From JAFTYO01 sp045613125 (GTDB lineage Bacteria; Pseudomonadota; Alphaproteobacteria; RF32; CAG-239), in assembly GCA_045613125.1 (NCBI GenBank), contig JAZLAM010000022.1, positions 195,133 to 259,132 of the forward strand: a DNA stretch of 64,000 nucleotides. Direction: 5' to 3'. The position numbers were made by a program, and so were the translations under genes. Shown here piece by piece: positions 26,478 through 33,584 of the stretch; within the stretch, counting starts at the first letter, position 1, and each line of letters begins with the position of its first letter. The notes below the pieces were generated by a model. That model searched no databases, was not told the DNA's origin, and saw only the letters and a program-made list of their open reading frames with translations.

Positions 26478-27866
26478 TTATTTCTGTAATTTTTGCAACA
26501 TTTTATCTTTGATAACATCTGTTATACCATAAGACTGTGTATTTTGATCTGAAGATTTAACACTTGATTTCTTTGAATTAGTAATTCCACGTAATTCCAT
26601 AATCTTTTGTGCATTATTTTTTTGATGATTGTCTTGCGTTTTTACAGTTGTTTCATTTGTGCTTGGTAGCACGGTTTGTATGGTAGTTTGCTCTTTATTC
26701 TTGTTTAGACGATTTCCGGCACGAAGAGCTTCCCTATTTGTATCTCTCATAGCACTTGCCGTCTCACGCATTGCATTTAAGGTTGCCTCAGGGCCTTGTT
26801 TCAACCGTTGCCATTCTTGCTTGTTTGCTTCTTTGTTATCTCTGCATGTTTGCTTATAATCACGTTCCATTTGAGCATAATTCGAATCTTCTTTATTTAC
26901 AGGTTCTGATCCTGCATAGCCATATTCTACCGTAGTTGTATGTTCTATTTTATCATATGTTGTTCTTTTATACATACCTGTTGAACTATCCATTCCGCTG
27001 TATTCATCAACAATTCTTTCATCACTGTCTTCTATTGTATATCTTAAACCTTCCGCACTATATTCAAATGTTTCTCGTTCATGAAGCTCTTGATCTTCAT
27101 AGAAACTCTCATTTATCAGCGTTAATGATCTTCCATCATAGCTAGTCCGGCCATTTTCGCCATATAACTGAGAAGTATGGTCTAATTTACCTGTTCTTAA
27201 ATTAGCATTAATTGTATATGTGTCTTCATCATCAAAAGAAATTGTAGATTCAATTTTATTTCCGCGTAATTGTGCCGAAATATGGTTTCCGTTACCATCT
27301 TCAGCATTTAACTCAACCGATCCAGGCCTGATTGTGCTTTCCATATTTATATCATCAATATGTCCGCCTATACTCATCTCATTATAACCGGCCTCAATGG
27401 TTATCGGATTTTCTTCATTAGAAGCTATTGATGCTTGATTGCCGTCAACTTGAACTGTAATGGTATCTCCCTCATTATTAATTTCCGGAGTAACCGGTGC
27501 CGGCATCACTATTTGTATCGTATCCGGAGTAAGCTCAGGAGCGATATCTTCTTTAACCGGAGTATCAGATTGTATAGTATCAGGTGATATCTCAGCTTCA
27601 GGAGATAATTGAACTTGAGGAGTGTCCATAAGTTGTTGAGCTTCGTCAAAAGTTATTGTTCTTTCATCTTTATCTGGTTTCGTATTTTCTTGAGTTATAT
27701 GATGCTCAGGCTTAGTTTCATTTTGTATATTTTGAGGTTCTTTATTTTCTCTCGAAACGCCCATCGTCATTGCAGACGCTAAACCGACCGTTAAAACAGC
27801 ACCTCTTTTTAAGTTTTTTTCAGCTTCTTCTTTTAATTTTTTTGCAGTTTCTTTAAAATCAGCCAT
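26478..27866 (-). CDS. Large unknown protein with one membrane segment and beta-rich repeats
   Basis: A 462-residue protein not recognised as any named family. The N-terminal 25 residues are a charged amphipathic helix, then one hydrophobic segment (GAVLTVGLASAMTMGV). It continues with a Pro/Thr-rich linker in which PDTIQ occurs twice (SPDTIQSDT, TPDTIQIVM). Next comes a beta-strand-rich region of short, irregularly repeating units (about residues 140-280) such as ITIEAGYNEMSIGG and STIRPGSVELNAEDG. The end is a lysine/glutamine-rich helical tail. A signal-anchored periplasmic or surface-exposed protein is the likeliest reading. ATG 27866 is chosen over a TTG five codons upstream. Confidence 0.5.
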   Translation of the reverse strand: MADFKETAKKLKEEAEKNLKRGAVLTVGLASAMTMGVSRENKEPQNIQNETKPEHHITQENTKPDKDERTITFDEAQQLMDTPQVQLSPEAEISPDTIQSDTPVKEDIAPELTPDTIQIVMPAPVTPEINNEGDTITVQVDGNQASIASNEENPITIEAGYNEMSIGGHIDDINMESTIRPGSVELNAEDGNGNHISAQLRGNKIESTISFDDEDTYTINANLRTGKLDHTSQLYGENGRTSYDGRSLTLINESFYEDQELHERETFEYSAEGLRYTIEDSDERIVDEYSGMDSSTGMYKRTTYDKIEHTTTVEYGYAGSEPVNKEDSNYAQMERDYKQTCRDNKEANKQEWQRLKQGPEATLNAMRETASAMRDTNREALRAGNRLNKNKEQTTIQTVLPSTNETTVKTQDNHQKNNAQKIMELRGITNSKKSSVKSSDQNTQSYGITDVIKDKMLQKLQK

Positions 27867-27901
27867 TTCTTCAACTTTCAATAAAACACTCTATTTTACA
27901 T

Positions 27902-27929
27902 AGTTTACCACAAGAACATACTTTGTCAA
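27902..27929 (-). promoter_or_regulatory. Candidate promoter of the 26478 gene
   Basis: On the minus strand TTGACA (27929-27924) is followed after 16 bases by TAAACT (27907-27902), 36 bases before the chosen ATG. The -35 is a perfect consensus match. Confidence 0.5.
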
Positions 27930-28229
27930 CATCATTACTTATTGATGAATGCCCTATTATTGATTGTAGACTTAATATTGTAAAAAATAATAAAACGATA
28001 TGCAACGCATGAAATGTAAAATTATGTCTGTATTTCTTTTAACAATTAAAGCCAATGTATGAGTAAAAACGGATACAGCTGATAACAAGTAATTGATATA
28101 GATAGAAAATATTTTGTATCTTTTCAACAAAAAATCTATTTCAATGTTTTGTAATAGTTTTTATTTACTTTTTAAAAAGTGAGTTTTACGTAGCAAGAAC
28201 GAACTTCTGTTCGAACGTTGTCAAACTTT
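27930..28229. other. Non-coding stretch between the 26478 gene and tRNA-Arg
   Basis: About 300 AT-rich bases without a convincing reading frame. A small inverted repeat, CGAAC-TTCT-GTTCG at 28200-28213, is the only clear structure. Nothing here looks like a known small RNA. Confidence 0.4.
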
Positions 28230-28260
28230 AAAAAAATAAAAACTCCCGAGGGAGTTTTAA
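28230..28260 (-). terminator. tRNA-Arg terminator
   Basis: On the minus strand AAAACTCCC, a short loop and GGGAGTTTT form a hairpin followed by a T-rich tract, directly downstream of the tRNA. Confidence 0.8.
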
Positions 28261-28264
28261 TAAA

Positions 28265-28341
28265 TGGCGCGCTCGGCGGGGTTCGAACTCACAACCTTCT
28301 GATCCGTAGTCAGATGCTCTATCCAATTGAGCTACGAGCGC
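28265..28341 (-). tRNA. tRNA-Arg (ACG)
   Basis: A 77-base cloverleaf with acceptor GCGCTCG/CGAGCGC, discriminator G and encoded CCA. The T-loop GTTCGAACC is intact. The anticodon stem TCTGA/TCAGA encloses CTACGGA, so the anticodon is ACG, normally edited to ICG to read CGU, CGC and CGA. It has its own terminator. Confidence 0.96.
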
Positions 28342-28519
28342 ATAACAAAGTTGTTAATAAAACAAAATAATTAATATTGCAAGCATTATTTTGCTTTTTT
28401 TTGAAAAAAGTTATTTTTGAACAAAAAATTGTGAACACTTACTTTTTTTACCTTTAGATTTTACATATCTGTGATATGATTTGTATCAGTAAATAACAAC
28501 TTTTAGATGGTCAAAAACT

Positions 28520-29638
28520 ATGAAATTTATAATAGAAAGAGCTATTTTATTAAAAACTCTCAGCCATGTTCAGAGCATTGTTGAGAAAAGAAACACTATT
28601 CCTGTTTTATCAAATGTCAAAATTGAAGCTTTGGGTGATAGCATAAGCTTCAAAGCAACCGACATGGACACGGAAATCACAGAAATCACAGATGCAAAAA
28701 TTATAGAGCAAGGGGCTACGACTGCTCCGGCACATATGCTGTATGATATTATCCGTAAATTAAGCGACAGTTCCGAAGTTGAGCTGACATTCCCTGATGA
28801 AAAAGGACAATTAAGCATTGCTTCCGGACGCTCAAAATTTTCTCTTTCAACAATTGCTGTTGAAGACTTCCCTGTTATTTCGGGTGATGAACTTCCTATT
28901 AATTTCACCATAGCTAGAGAAGAGTTAAAAGATGTTATTGACAGAACTCAATTTGCAGTTTCAACAGAAGAAACAAGATACTATTTAAATGGTCTTTACA
29001 TTCATGCAAAAACAGAAGGTCAAACAAATGTTTTACGCGTTGTTGCAACCGACGGTCACAGACTTGCTTGTGTAGAATCACCTTTACCTAATGGTGCTGA
29101 AAAAATAAGTGGTGTTATCGTTCCGAGAAAGACTGTTGCCGAAGTAAGAAAACTTTTGGATGATACCAAAGCTGAAGTAATATCTATCGGTTTATCAGAA
29201 AATAAAATTCGCTTCCTGTTAGAAGATGTGATCTTAACTTCAAAATTGATTGATGGAACATATCCTGATTATGAGAGAGTTATTCCTACTGACAATGATA
29301 AAATTTTAGAAATAAAAGTTAAAAATTTATCATCTGCAGTTGACCGTGTTTCTGTCGTTGCAGAAAGGACTAGAGCTATTAAACTTATCACAGGTAAAAA
29401 CCATGTTGTATTAACAACCTCAAGTCCTGATTTAGGTAGTGCTTTAGAAGAATTGGAAGCAAAGTATGAACATGAAGCCTTAGAAGTTGGTTATAACTTC
29501 CGTTATTTACTTGATATTTTGGCTGAAATAAAAGGCGATGATGTAAAAATAAGTTTTTCTGACGGTTCATCTCCTTCGGTTATTCATGATACTTCAGATG
29601 CAAGTGCTATCTACGTTTTGATGCCTATGCGTGTATAA
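28520..29638 (+). CDS. dnaN: DNA polymerase III beta subunit (sliding clamp)
   Basis: Forms the ring-shaped dimer that tethers DNA polymerase III to DNA. The 372-residue protein shows the three repeated clamp domains, beginning MKFIIERAILLKTLSHVQSIVEKRNTIPVLSNV. FAVSTEETRYYLNGLYIH and RVVATDGHRLA mark the second domain, and the protein ends YVLMPMRV, the C-terminal partner-binding pocket. recF follows 18 bases downstream, presumably in one operon. Confidence 0.97.
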   Translation: MKFIIERAILLKTLSHVQSIVEKRNTIPVLSNVKIEALGDSISFKATDMDTEITEITDAKIIEQGATTAPAHMLYDIIRKLSDSSEVELTFPDEKGQLSIASGRSKFSLSTIAVEDFPVISGDELPINFTIAREELKDVIDRTQFAVSTEETRYYLNGLYIHAKTEGQTNVLRVVATDGHRLACVESPLPNGAEKISGVIVPRKTVAEVRKLLDDTKAEVISIGLSENKIRFLLEDVILTSKLIDGTYPDYERVIPTDNDKILEIKVKNLSSAVDRVSVVAERTRAIKLITGKNHVVLTTSSPDLGSALEELEAKYEHEALEVGYNFRYLLDILAEIKGDDVKISFSDGSSPSVIHDTSDASAIYVLMPMRV

Positions 29639-29656
29639 ACGGAGGTTTTTATTCGG

Positions 29657-30868
29657 TTGAGCAATTTAGCAATTAAAATTGATGAAGTTGTTAAAGAAAA
29701 GTCAGGTGTTTCACGCCTGACTTTAACCGATTTTAGAAACTATGCTTATTTGAGAATAAACGCTGATTTATGCCCTATCATTCTAACCGGCGAAAATGGG
29801 AGTGGTAAAACAAATATTTTGGAAGCTATATCTTTTTTAACGCCTGGGAAAGGGTTAAGAGGTGCTAGACTTGCCGACATCAAACGCATCACTCCAGCTT
29901 TAGTTCATACTGACTACAAATATTCTGGGGAATCACTTAATTGGGCTGTTTCGGCTATTGTTAAAAAAAACAATGAAGAATATAATATTGGTACCGGAGC
30001 TCAAAAAACTCAAAGAGAAGCAGATGATGAAATCAGAAGTTTTGACCGAAGAATCGTGCAAATTGACGGCCAAAAAGTAGCATCTCAAACGGAACTCGGA
30101 AAATTTTTATCTGCTATATGGATAACTCCACAAATGGATAGGCTATTCTTAGGAGGAACTCAGCCAAGAAGAAGTTTCTTAGATAGAATTGTATATGCAT
30201 TTGATGTAGAACACGCAAAAAGAACTGCAAATTTTGAACACACCTATAAACAATGGTATCAACTTCTTAAAAATGGATGCAATGACAACCGTTGGCTTTT
30301 ATCTTTAGAAGAAGAAATGTCAAGCTTAGGAGTTGCTATTGCGGCAGCAAGACGTGAGTTGGTAGCCAGATTAAACACTTTTATTGAAACAGATCCCGAC
30401 GATGTATTTCCTGATATTATGTTAGAACTGGAAGGAACCATTGAAAAAATGCTTGATAAAATGGCAGCAGTTGATGTGGAAGATTTTTATATAAATCTAT
30501 TAAAAAAATCTCGTAATAGTGTTATAAATAATGATTATGTTGATGGAATAAACAGAACAGATTTTAAGGTCTACTACAAGAAAAAAAACATGCCGGCCGA
30601 ACTTTGCTCTACTGGTGAACAAAAATCTTTACTTGTCAGCATCATTTTAGCACAAACCAAATGTCAAATTTTAGATAAAGGATTTGCTCCGATTCTACTT
30701 CTTGATGAAGTTACCACGCATTTAGATAATATAAAAAAAGACGCATTGTTATACAAAATAAAAGATTTGAAACTTCAAGCTTGGATTACATCTACCGAAT
30801 CGCAATTATTTGAGATCTTAAAAAATGATGCTCAATTTTTTAACGTTAAAAATAATCAAGTATTCTAA
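29657..30868 (+). CDS. recF: DNA replication and repair protein RecF
   Basis: An SMC-like ATPase that helps load RecA at gaps via RecOR. Walker A GENGSGKTNILEAISFLTPGKGLR is near residue 48, the ABC signature STGEQKSLLVSIILAQ and Walker B PILLLDEVTTHLD follow; total 403 residues. The start is a TTG with GGAGG 11 bases upstream. The N-terminus therefore begins with about 17 residues before the family's usual LTLTDFRNY, somewhat longer than usual. dnaN lies directly upstream. Confidence 0.95.
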   Translation: MSNLAIKIDEVVKEKSGVSRLTLTDFRNYAYLRINADLCPIILTGENGSGKTNILEAISFLTPGKGLRGARLADIKRITPALVHTDYKYSGESLNWAVSAIVKKNNEEYNIGTGAQKTQREADDEIRSFDRRIVQIDGQKVASQTELGKFLSAIWITPQMDRLFLGGTQPRRSFLDRIVYAFDVEHAKRTANFEHTYKQWYQLLKNGCNDNRWLLSLEEEMSSLGVAIAAARRELVARLNTFIETDPDDVFPDIMLELEGTIEKMLDKMAAVDVEDFYINLLKKSRNSVINNDYVDGINRTDFKVYYKKKNMPAELCSTGEQKSLLVSIILAQTKCQILDKGFAPILLLDEVTTHLDNIKKDALLYKIKDLKLQAWITSTESQLFEILKNDAQFFNVKNNQVF

Positions 30869-30884
30869 TATTAAATTTAAGCAT

Positions 30885-30917
30885 AAAAAAAACCTCGAAT
30901 TTTAATAAATCCGAGGT
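30885..30917 (-). terminator. Terminator for the 30940 gene
   Basis: On the minus strand ACCTCG/CGAGGT form a stem around a 14-base AT loop and are followed by a run of eight T. The plus strand lacks a T-run, so it mainly serves the minus-strand genes. Confidence 0.6.
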
Positions 30918-30939
30918 AATTTGATACATAAACTGTTTT

Positions 30940-31140
30940 CTAGTACTTTGTTCTGTGATTTTTAAACCACTTATGTACTCTTTCCAGTTCTTCCAAAGCC
31001 TCATCTCTGCCTGCCATAGCAAACTGTGATGGAGGGCTTTTTCCTTCATTGCGGGATAAATCCGGCAAGCTCTTTGTAACGAGTAAGTTAAACCCAATAA
31101 TCGTTACTCCAATGACAAACAGTCCAGGTAGATATTTCAT
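30940..31140 (-). CDS. Small single-pass membrane protein, unknown
   Basis: A 66-residue protein with one N-terminal hydrophobic segment (YLPGLFVIGVTIIGFNLLVT), then a polar helix ending ELERVHKWFKNHRTKY. It starts four bases after the upstream gene's stop on the same strand, which favours it over a competing overlapping frame. No family recognised. There is no obvious Shine-Dalgarno, so expression may depend on coupling. Confidence 0.45.
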   Translation of the reverse strand: MKYLPGLFVIGVTIIGFNLLVTKSLPDLSRNEGKSPPSQFAMAGRDEALEELERVHKWFKNHRTKY

Positions 31141-31144
31141 ACGG

Positions 31145-31519
31145 CTAATGATTAATTAACGGTTTATATCTTGGATAGCCATTGATAGTATCAAATTGAA
31201 CATATTGAACACCATCAATAGTAAACTCTTTGCCTACTTTTGTTTCAGATGAAACAAAAGCATCATCAATCAACGCAATCTTGGCCCGCTTAATAGCAAA
31301 TACGACCTGCTTTTCGCCACATTTTCGTACCGCTGCTATAAACGGTATATTGGTTGGAAAGTGGTGAACAGGATGACGGAGCGTCATCTTAACCAGCCTC
31401 ACATTATTTTCACTTGCCTCCAAATTGTTTTGAGAGATGTACGCATTGACCTTTGAGGTCAGAACAAGCAGATTGACATTTTCAAGAGCTGCTACATTTT
31501 TTTTCATATTTTTCTTCAT
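31145..31519 (-). CDS. Hypothetical protein with an internal perfect inverted repeat
   Basis: A 124-residue cytoplasmic-looking protein without signal peptide or membrane segment. The ordered core has strands such as NIPFIAAVRKCGEKQVVFAIKRAKIALIDD and ends FTIDGVQYVQFDTINGYPRYKPL. No family recognised. ATG 31507 is an alternative start four codons in. The DNA contains a perfect 10-bp inverted repeat with a 4-base loop (31237-31260) inside the coding sequence. It heads a two-gene unit with the small membrane protein. Confidence 0.5.
   Translation of the reverse strand: MKKNMKKNVAALENVNLLVLTSKVNAYISQNNLEASENNVRLVKMTLRHPVHHFPTNIPFIAAVRKCGEKQVVFAIKRAKIALIDDAFVSSETKVGKEFTIDGVQYVQFDTINGYPRYKPLINH
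31237..31260. repeat. Perfect inverted repeat inside a coding sequence
   Basis: CTTTTGTTTC at 31237-31246 pairs perfectly with GAAACAAAAG at 31251-31260 across a 4-base loop. In the minus-strand mRNA it would form a stable-looking hairpin in the middle of the 31145 gene. Confidence 0.7.
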
Positions 31520-31633
31520 AACTACAAAATTATTTAATTTTCACTTTTATAATAAACATATTTTTTGACAAAATCAAGCAAAAAATGATAAAAAAGAAAA
31601 TTAACTATTTCAAAAATTAAATATATGAAGAGT

Positions 31634-31843
31634 TTAATTCTTTTGATAATCTTTACATGTTTTATTGCTTTCTATCATAGCTCTATCACTATCAGGCAAA
31701 TCATCCATATCTCCAAAATTATACATACTACAGTTAAATTCTTCTATATCGTCGAGGATACCATTTTGCAAATCTATCAAAGTATCTTCTTCCAAACCTA
31801 AAACATGAAAATGTTTCTTTTTATCTATTTTATTTTGTTTCAT
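31634..31843 (-). CDS. Small acidic hypothetical protein
   Basis: A 69-residue soluble protein with a basic start (MKQNKIDKKKHFHVLGLEEDTLIDLQNGILDDIEEF) and an acidic remainder. No family is recognised. A strong Shine-Dalgarno, AGGAGA, at correct distance from the ATG supports that it is real. It stands alone between the 31145 gene and HlyIII. Confidence 0.55.
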   Translation of the reverse strand: MKQNKIDKKKHFHVLGLEEDTLIDLQNGILDDIEEFNCSMYNFGDMDDLPDSDRAMIESNKTCKDYQKN

Positions 31844-31961
31844 AAATTATTCTCCTTTTTCATACTATTATATAATATGTGTATCTTATTTTTTAAGTTA
31901 TATTTTTTCTTTACAAAAGTTATGATTTTGCATTAAAATAATAAAAAATGGAGAAAAAATC

Positions 31962-32618
31962 ATGAAAAACATTGCATATTCATCATATAGTTTAAAAGAA
32001 GAAATTATAAGCAGTATCATTCATGGAATCGGCATATTCCTAAGTATTGCAATTTTAAGCGTATTAGTTACATTATCTGCTGTTTACGGCAATGTATACA
32101 GTATTGTTTCTTGTGCAATTTTCGGTTTTTCAATGTTATTAATGTATGCAGCATCAACACTTTATCATGCCATCCCCTACTCTCAAGCAAAAAAAATATT
32201 AAAAAAATTTGACCATATTGCAATATATTATTTAATTGCCGGCACTTATACTCCGTTTTTATTGGTAATAATGCGCAATACTTTTGGTTGGATATTATTT
32301 GCAATCATATGGGGACTAGCCATTGTCGGAACTGTTTTAAAGATATTATTACCTTCAAACGGAAAGAAATTGTGGTCTATAGGGCTTTATCTTTTAATGG
32401 GTTGGTTAGTAATTATTGCTTCTAAAACATTGTTTGCTTTAATGCCTAAATTAGCGATAGTTTTTTTAATATTGGGTGGTATTTTTTATACAATCGGCAT
32501 TATTTTTTATGTCTGGAAAAGTAAAAAATATACCCATGCAATTTGGCACGGATTTGTTTTATTAGGAACAATTATGCACTTTTTTGCCATTTTGTTTTCT
32601 TGTGTATTTATTGAATAG
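31962..32618 (+). CDS. Hemolysin III family (HlyIII/YqfA) membrane protein
   Basis: A 218-residue seven-helix inner-membrane protein related to the PAQR superfamily. The family metal-site residues are visible: SIIHGIGIF and ASTLYHAIPYSQAKKILKKFDHIAIYYLIAGTYTPF in the N-terminal half, and HAIWHGFVLLGTIMHFF in the last helices. These His, Ser and Asp residues bind zinc in homologues. Despite the name, the physiological role is unclear; lipid hydrolysis or membrane homeostasis is likely. Shine-Dalgarno GGAG precedes the ATG. Confidence 0.9.
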   Translation: MKNIAYSSYSLKEEIISSIIHGIGIFLSIAILSVLVTLSAVYGNVYSIVSCAIFGFSMLLMYAASTLYHAIPYSQAKKILKKFDHIAIYYLIAGTYTPFLLVIMRNTFGWILFAIIWGLAIVGTVLKILLPSNGKKLWSIGLYLLMGWLVIIASKTLFALMPKLAIVFLILGGIFYTIGIIFYVWKSKKYTHAIWHGFVLLGTIMHFFAILFSCVFIE

Positions 32619-32682
32619 GACACAACAAAGAATACCTTTTTGGTAATATCTAGACAACTATAACATATTTATCACAGATAAA

Positions 32683-33450
32683 TTATTTTCCTTGAGAACG
32701 TTTTCGAGCAATCTCCACATAAGACTCAACCTCGCCTTCACGCCCATGATAAGCTAAAGAAAAACTTTCCACTAAAAATCCATATGGATTAAGAACTCTT
32801 TTCATTTTATTACTAAACTGCAAATTAACATACCTTATACGCATAACTGCTCGCCAATACACAATTGTCGGAGGTAAACCTGGCTTAATATCATAAGTTT
32901 TAAACTGAGTTTGCCATAACCCCCTTGAAAGAGGACGTATCCATTCTACTTCGACATAACGTTGCATACCATCTTTTTTTGCTTTCAACATTGCTTCTTC
33001 ATAATCTGAAGACATAAACTCATTATAAACTTGAGGTGTTTGATACCAATAAAAAGCTTCCCCTTGTCTCCAACGTCTTTCCATTTCTGTCAGGCTTGTT
33101 GTAATGGTGTATCTTAAATTAATATACTCATCTATATATTTTTCCGTAATCAGATCACTAACAGGAAAGCGTATTTCTCTTTTTTGAACCATTTCTATTT
33201 GAGAAAAATAAGAGTTAATACTGAAAAAATTAGGATATACACTAATTTGTGGCAACAGAAGATATAGTGTACTTGCTAACATCATATTAAAACAAATACT
33301 AATTACAGAAAGGACTACTAAAAGTCGCGATGTCCATAAATATCTACGCTCGGGTAAAGCATCAACATGAACTCTTTCTGGATATGCCTCTATTTTATCC
33401 GGGCTTGCTTTTTCTTTATATCTAAAAAGTGTATGAAAAATTTCAATCAT
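32683..33450 (-). CDS. VirB8-like single-pass membrane protein
   Basis: A 255-residue protein with a cytoplasmic N-terminus, one membrane helix (WTSRLLVVLSVISICFNMMLASTLYLLLP) and a periplasmic domain of about 185 residues. Its topology and the C-terminal motif NPYGFLVESFSLAYHG, like the NP-G-F-V box of VirB8/TraE-type proteins, suggest the NTF2-like VirB8 fold of type IV secretion systems. No other vir gene is in the window, so a secretion role cannot be confirmed. It is divergent from the TolC-like lipoprotein across a 134-base gap and may share its promoter region. Confidence 0.6.
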   Translation of the reverse strand: MIEIFHTLFRYKEKASPDKIEAYPERVHVDALPERRYLWTSRLLVVLSVISICFNMMLASTLYLLLPQISVYPNFFSINSYFSQIEMVQKREIRFPVSDLITEKYIDEYINLRYTITTSLTEMERRWRQGEAFYWYQTPQVYNEFMSSDYEEAMLKAKKDGMQRYVEVEWIRPLSRGLWQTQFKTYDIKPGLPPTIVYWRAVMRIRYVNLQFSNKMKRVLNPYGFLVESFSLAYHGREGEVESYVEIARKRSQGK

Positions 33451-33584
33451 TTGCTAATATTAACCTCACTTTTACATTTATATGTTATTTTATACAACAA
33501 AGTAGTATAAAATCAATTAAATACTGTTATTTTTTTTAAAAATAATATAACAATATTTTATAAACATATGTTAAGGATATAAAA

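Noticed and set aside
27930..28229. Small RNA gene between the unknown gene and tRNA-Arg
   Set aside because: Only a 5-bp hairpin and no promoter/terminator pair could be found on either strand.
30846..31097. Alternative minus-strand frame of 83 residues overlapping the 30940 gene
   Set aside because: It has no Shine-Dalgarno, runs through the terminator hairpin at 30885-30917, and lacks a plausible start; the 66-residue frame is coupled to the upstream gene.
32619..32682. Terminator hairpin after the HlyIII gene
   Set aside because: TACC/GGTA gives only four base pairs with no T-run; too weak to call.
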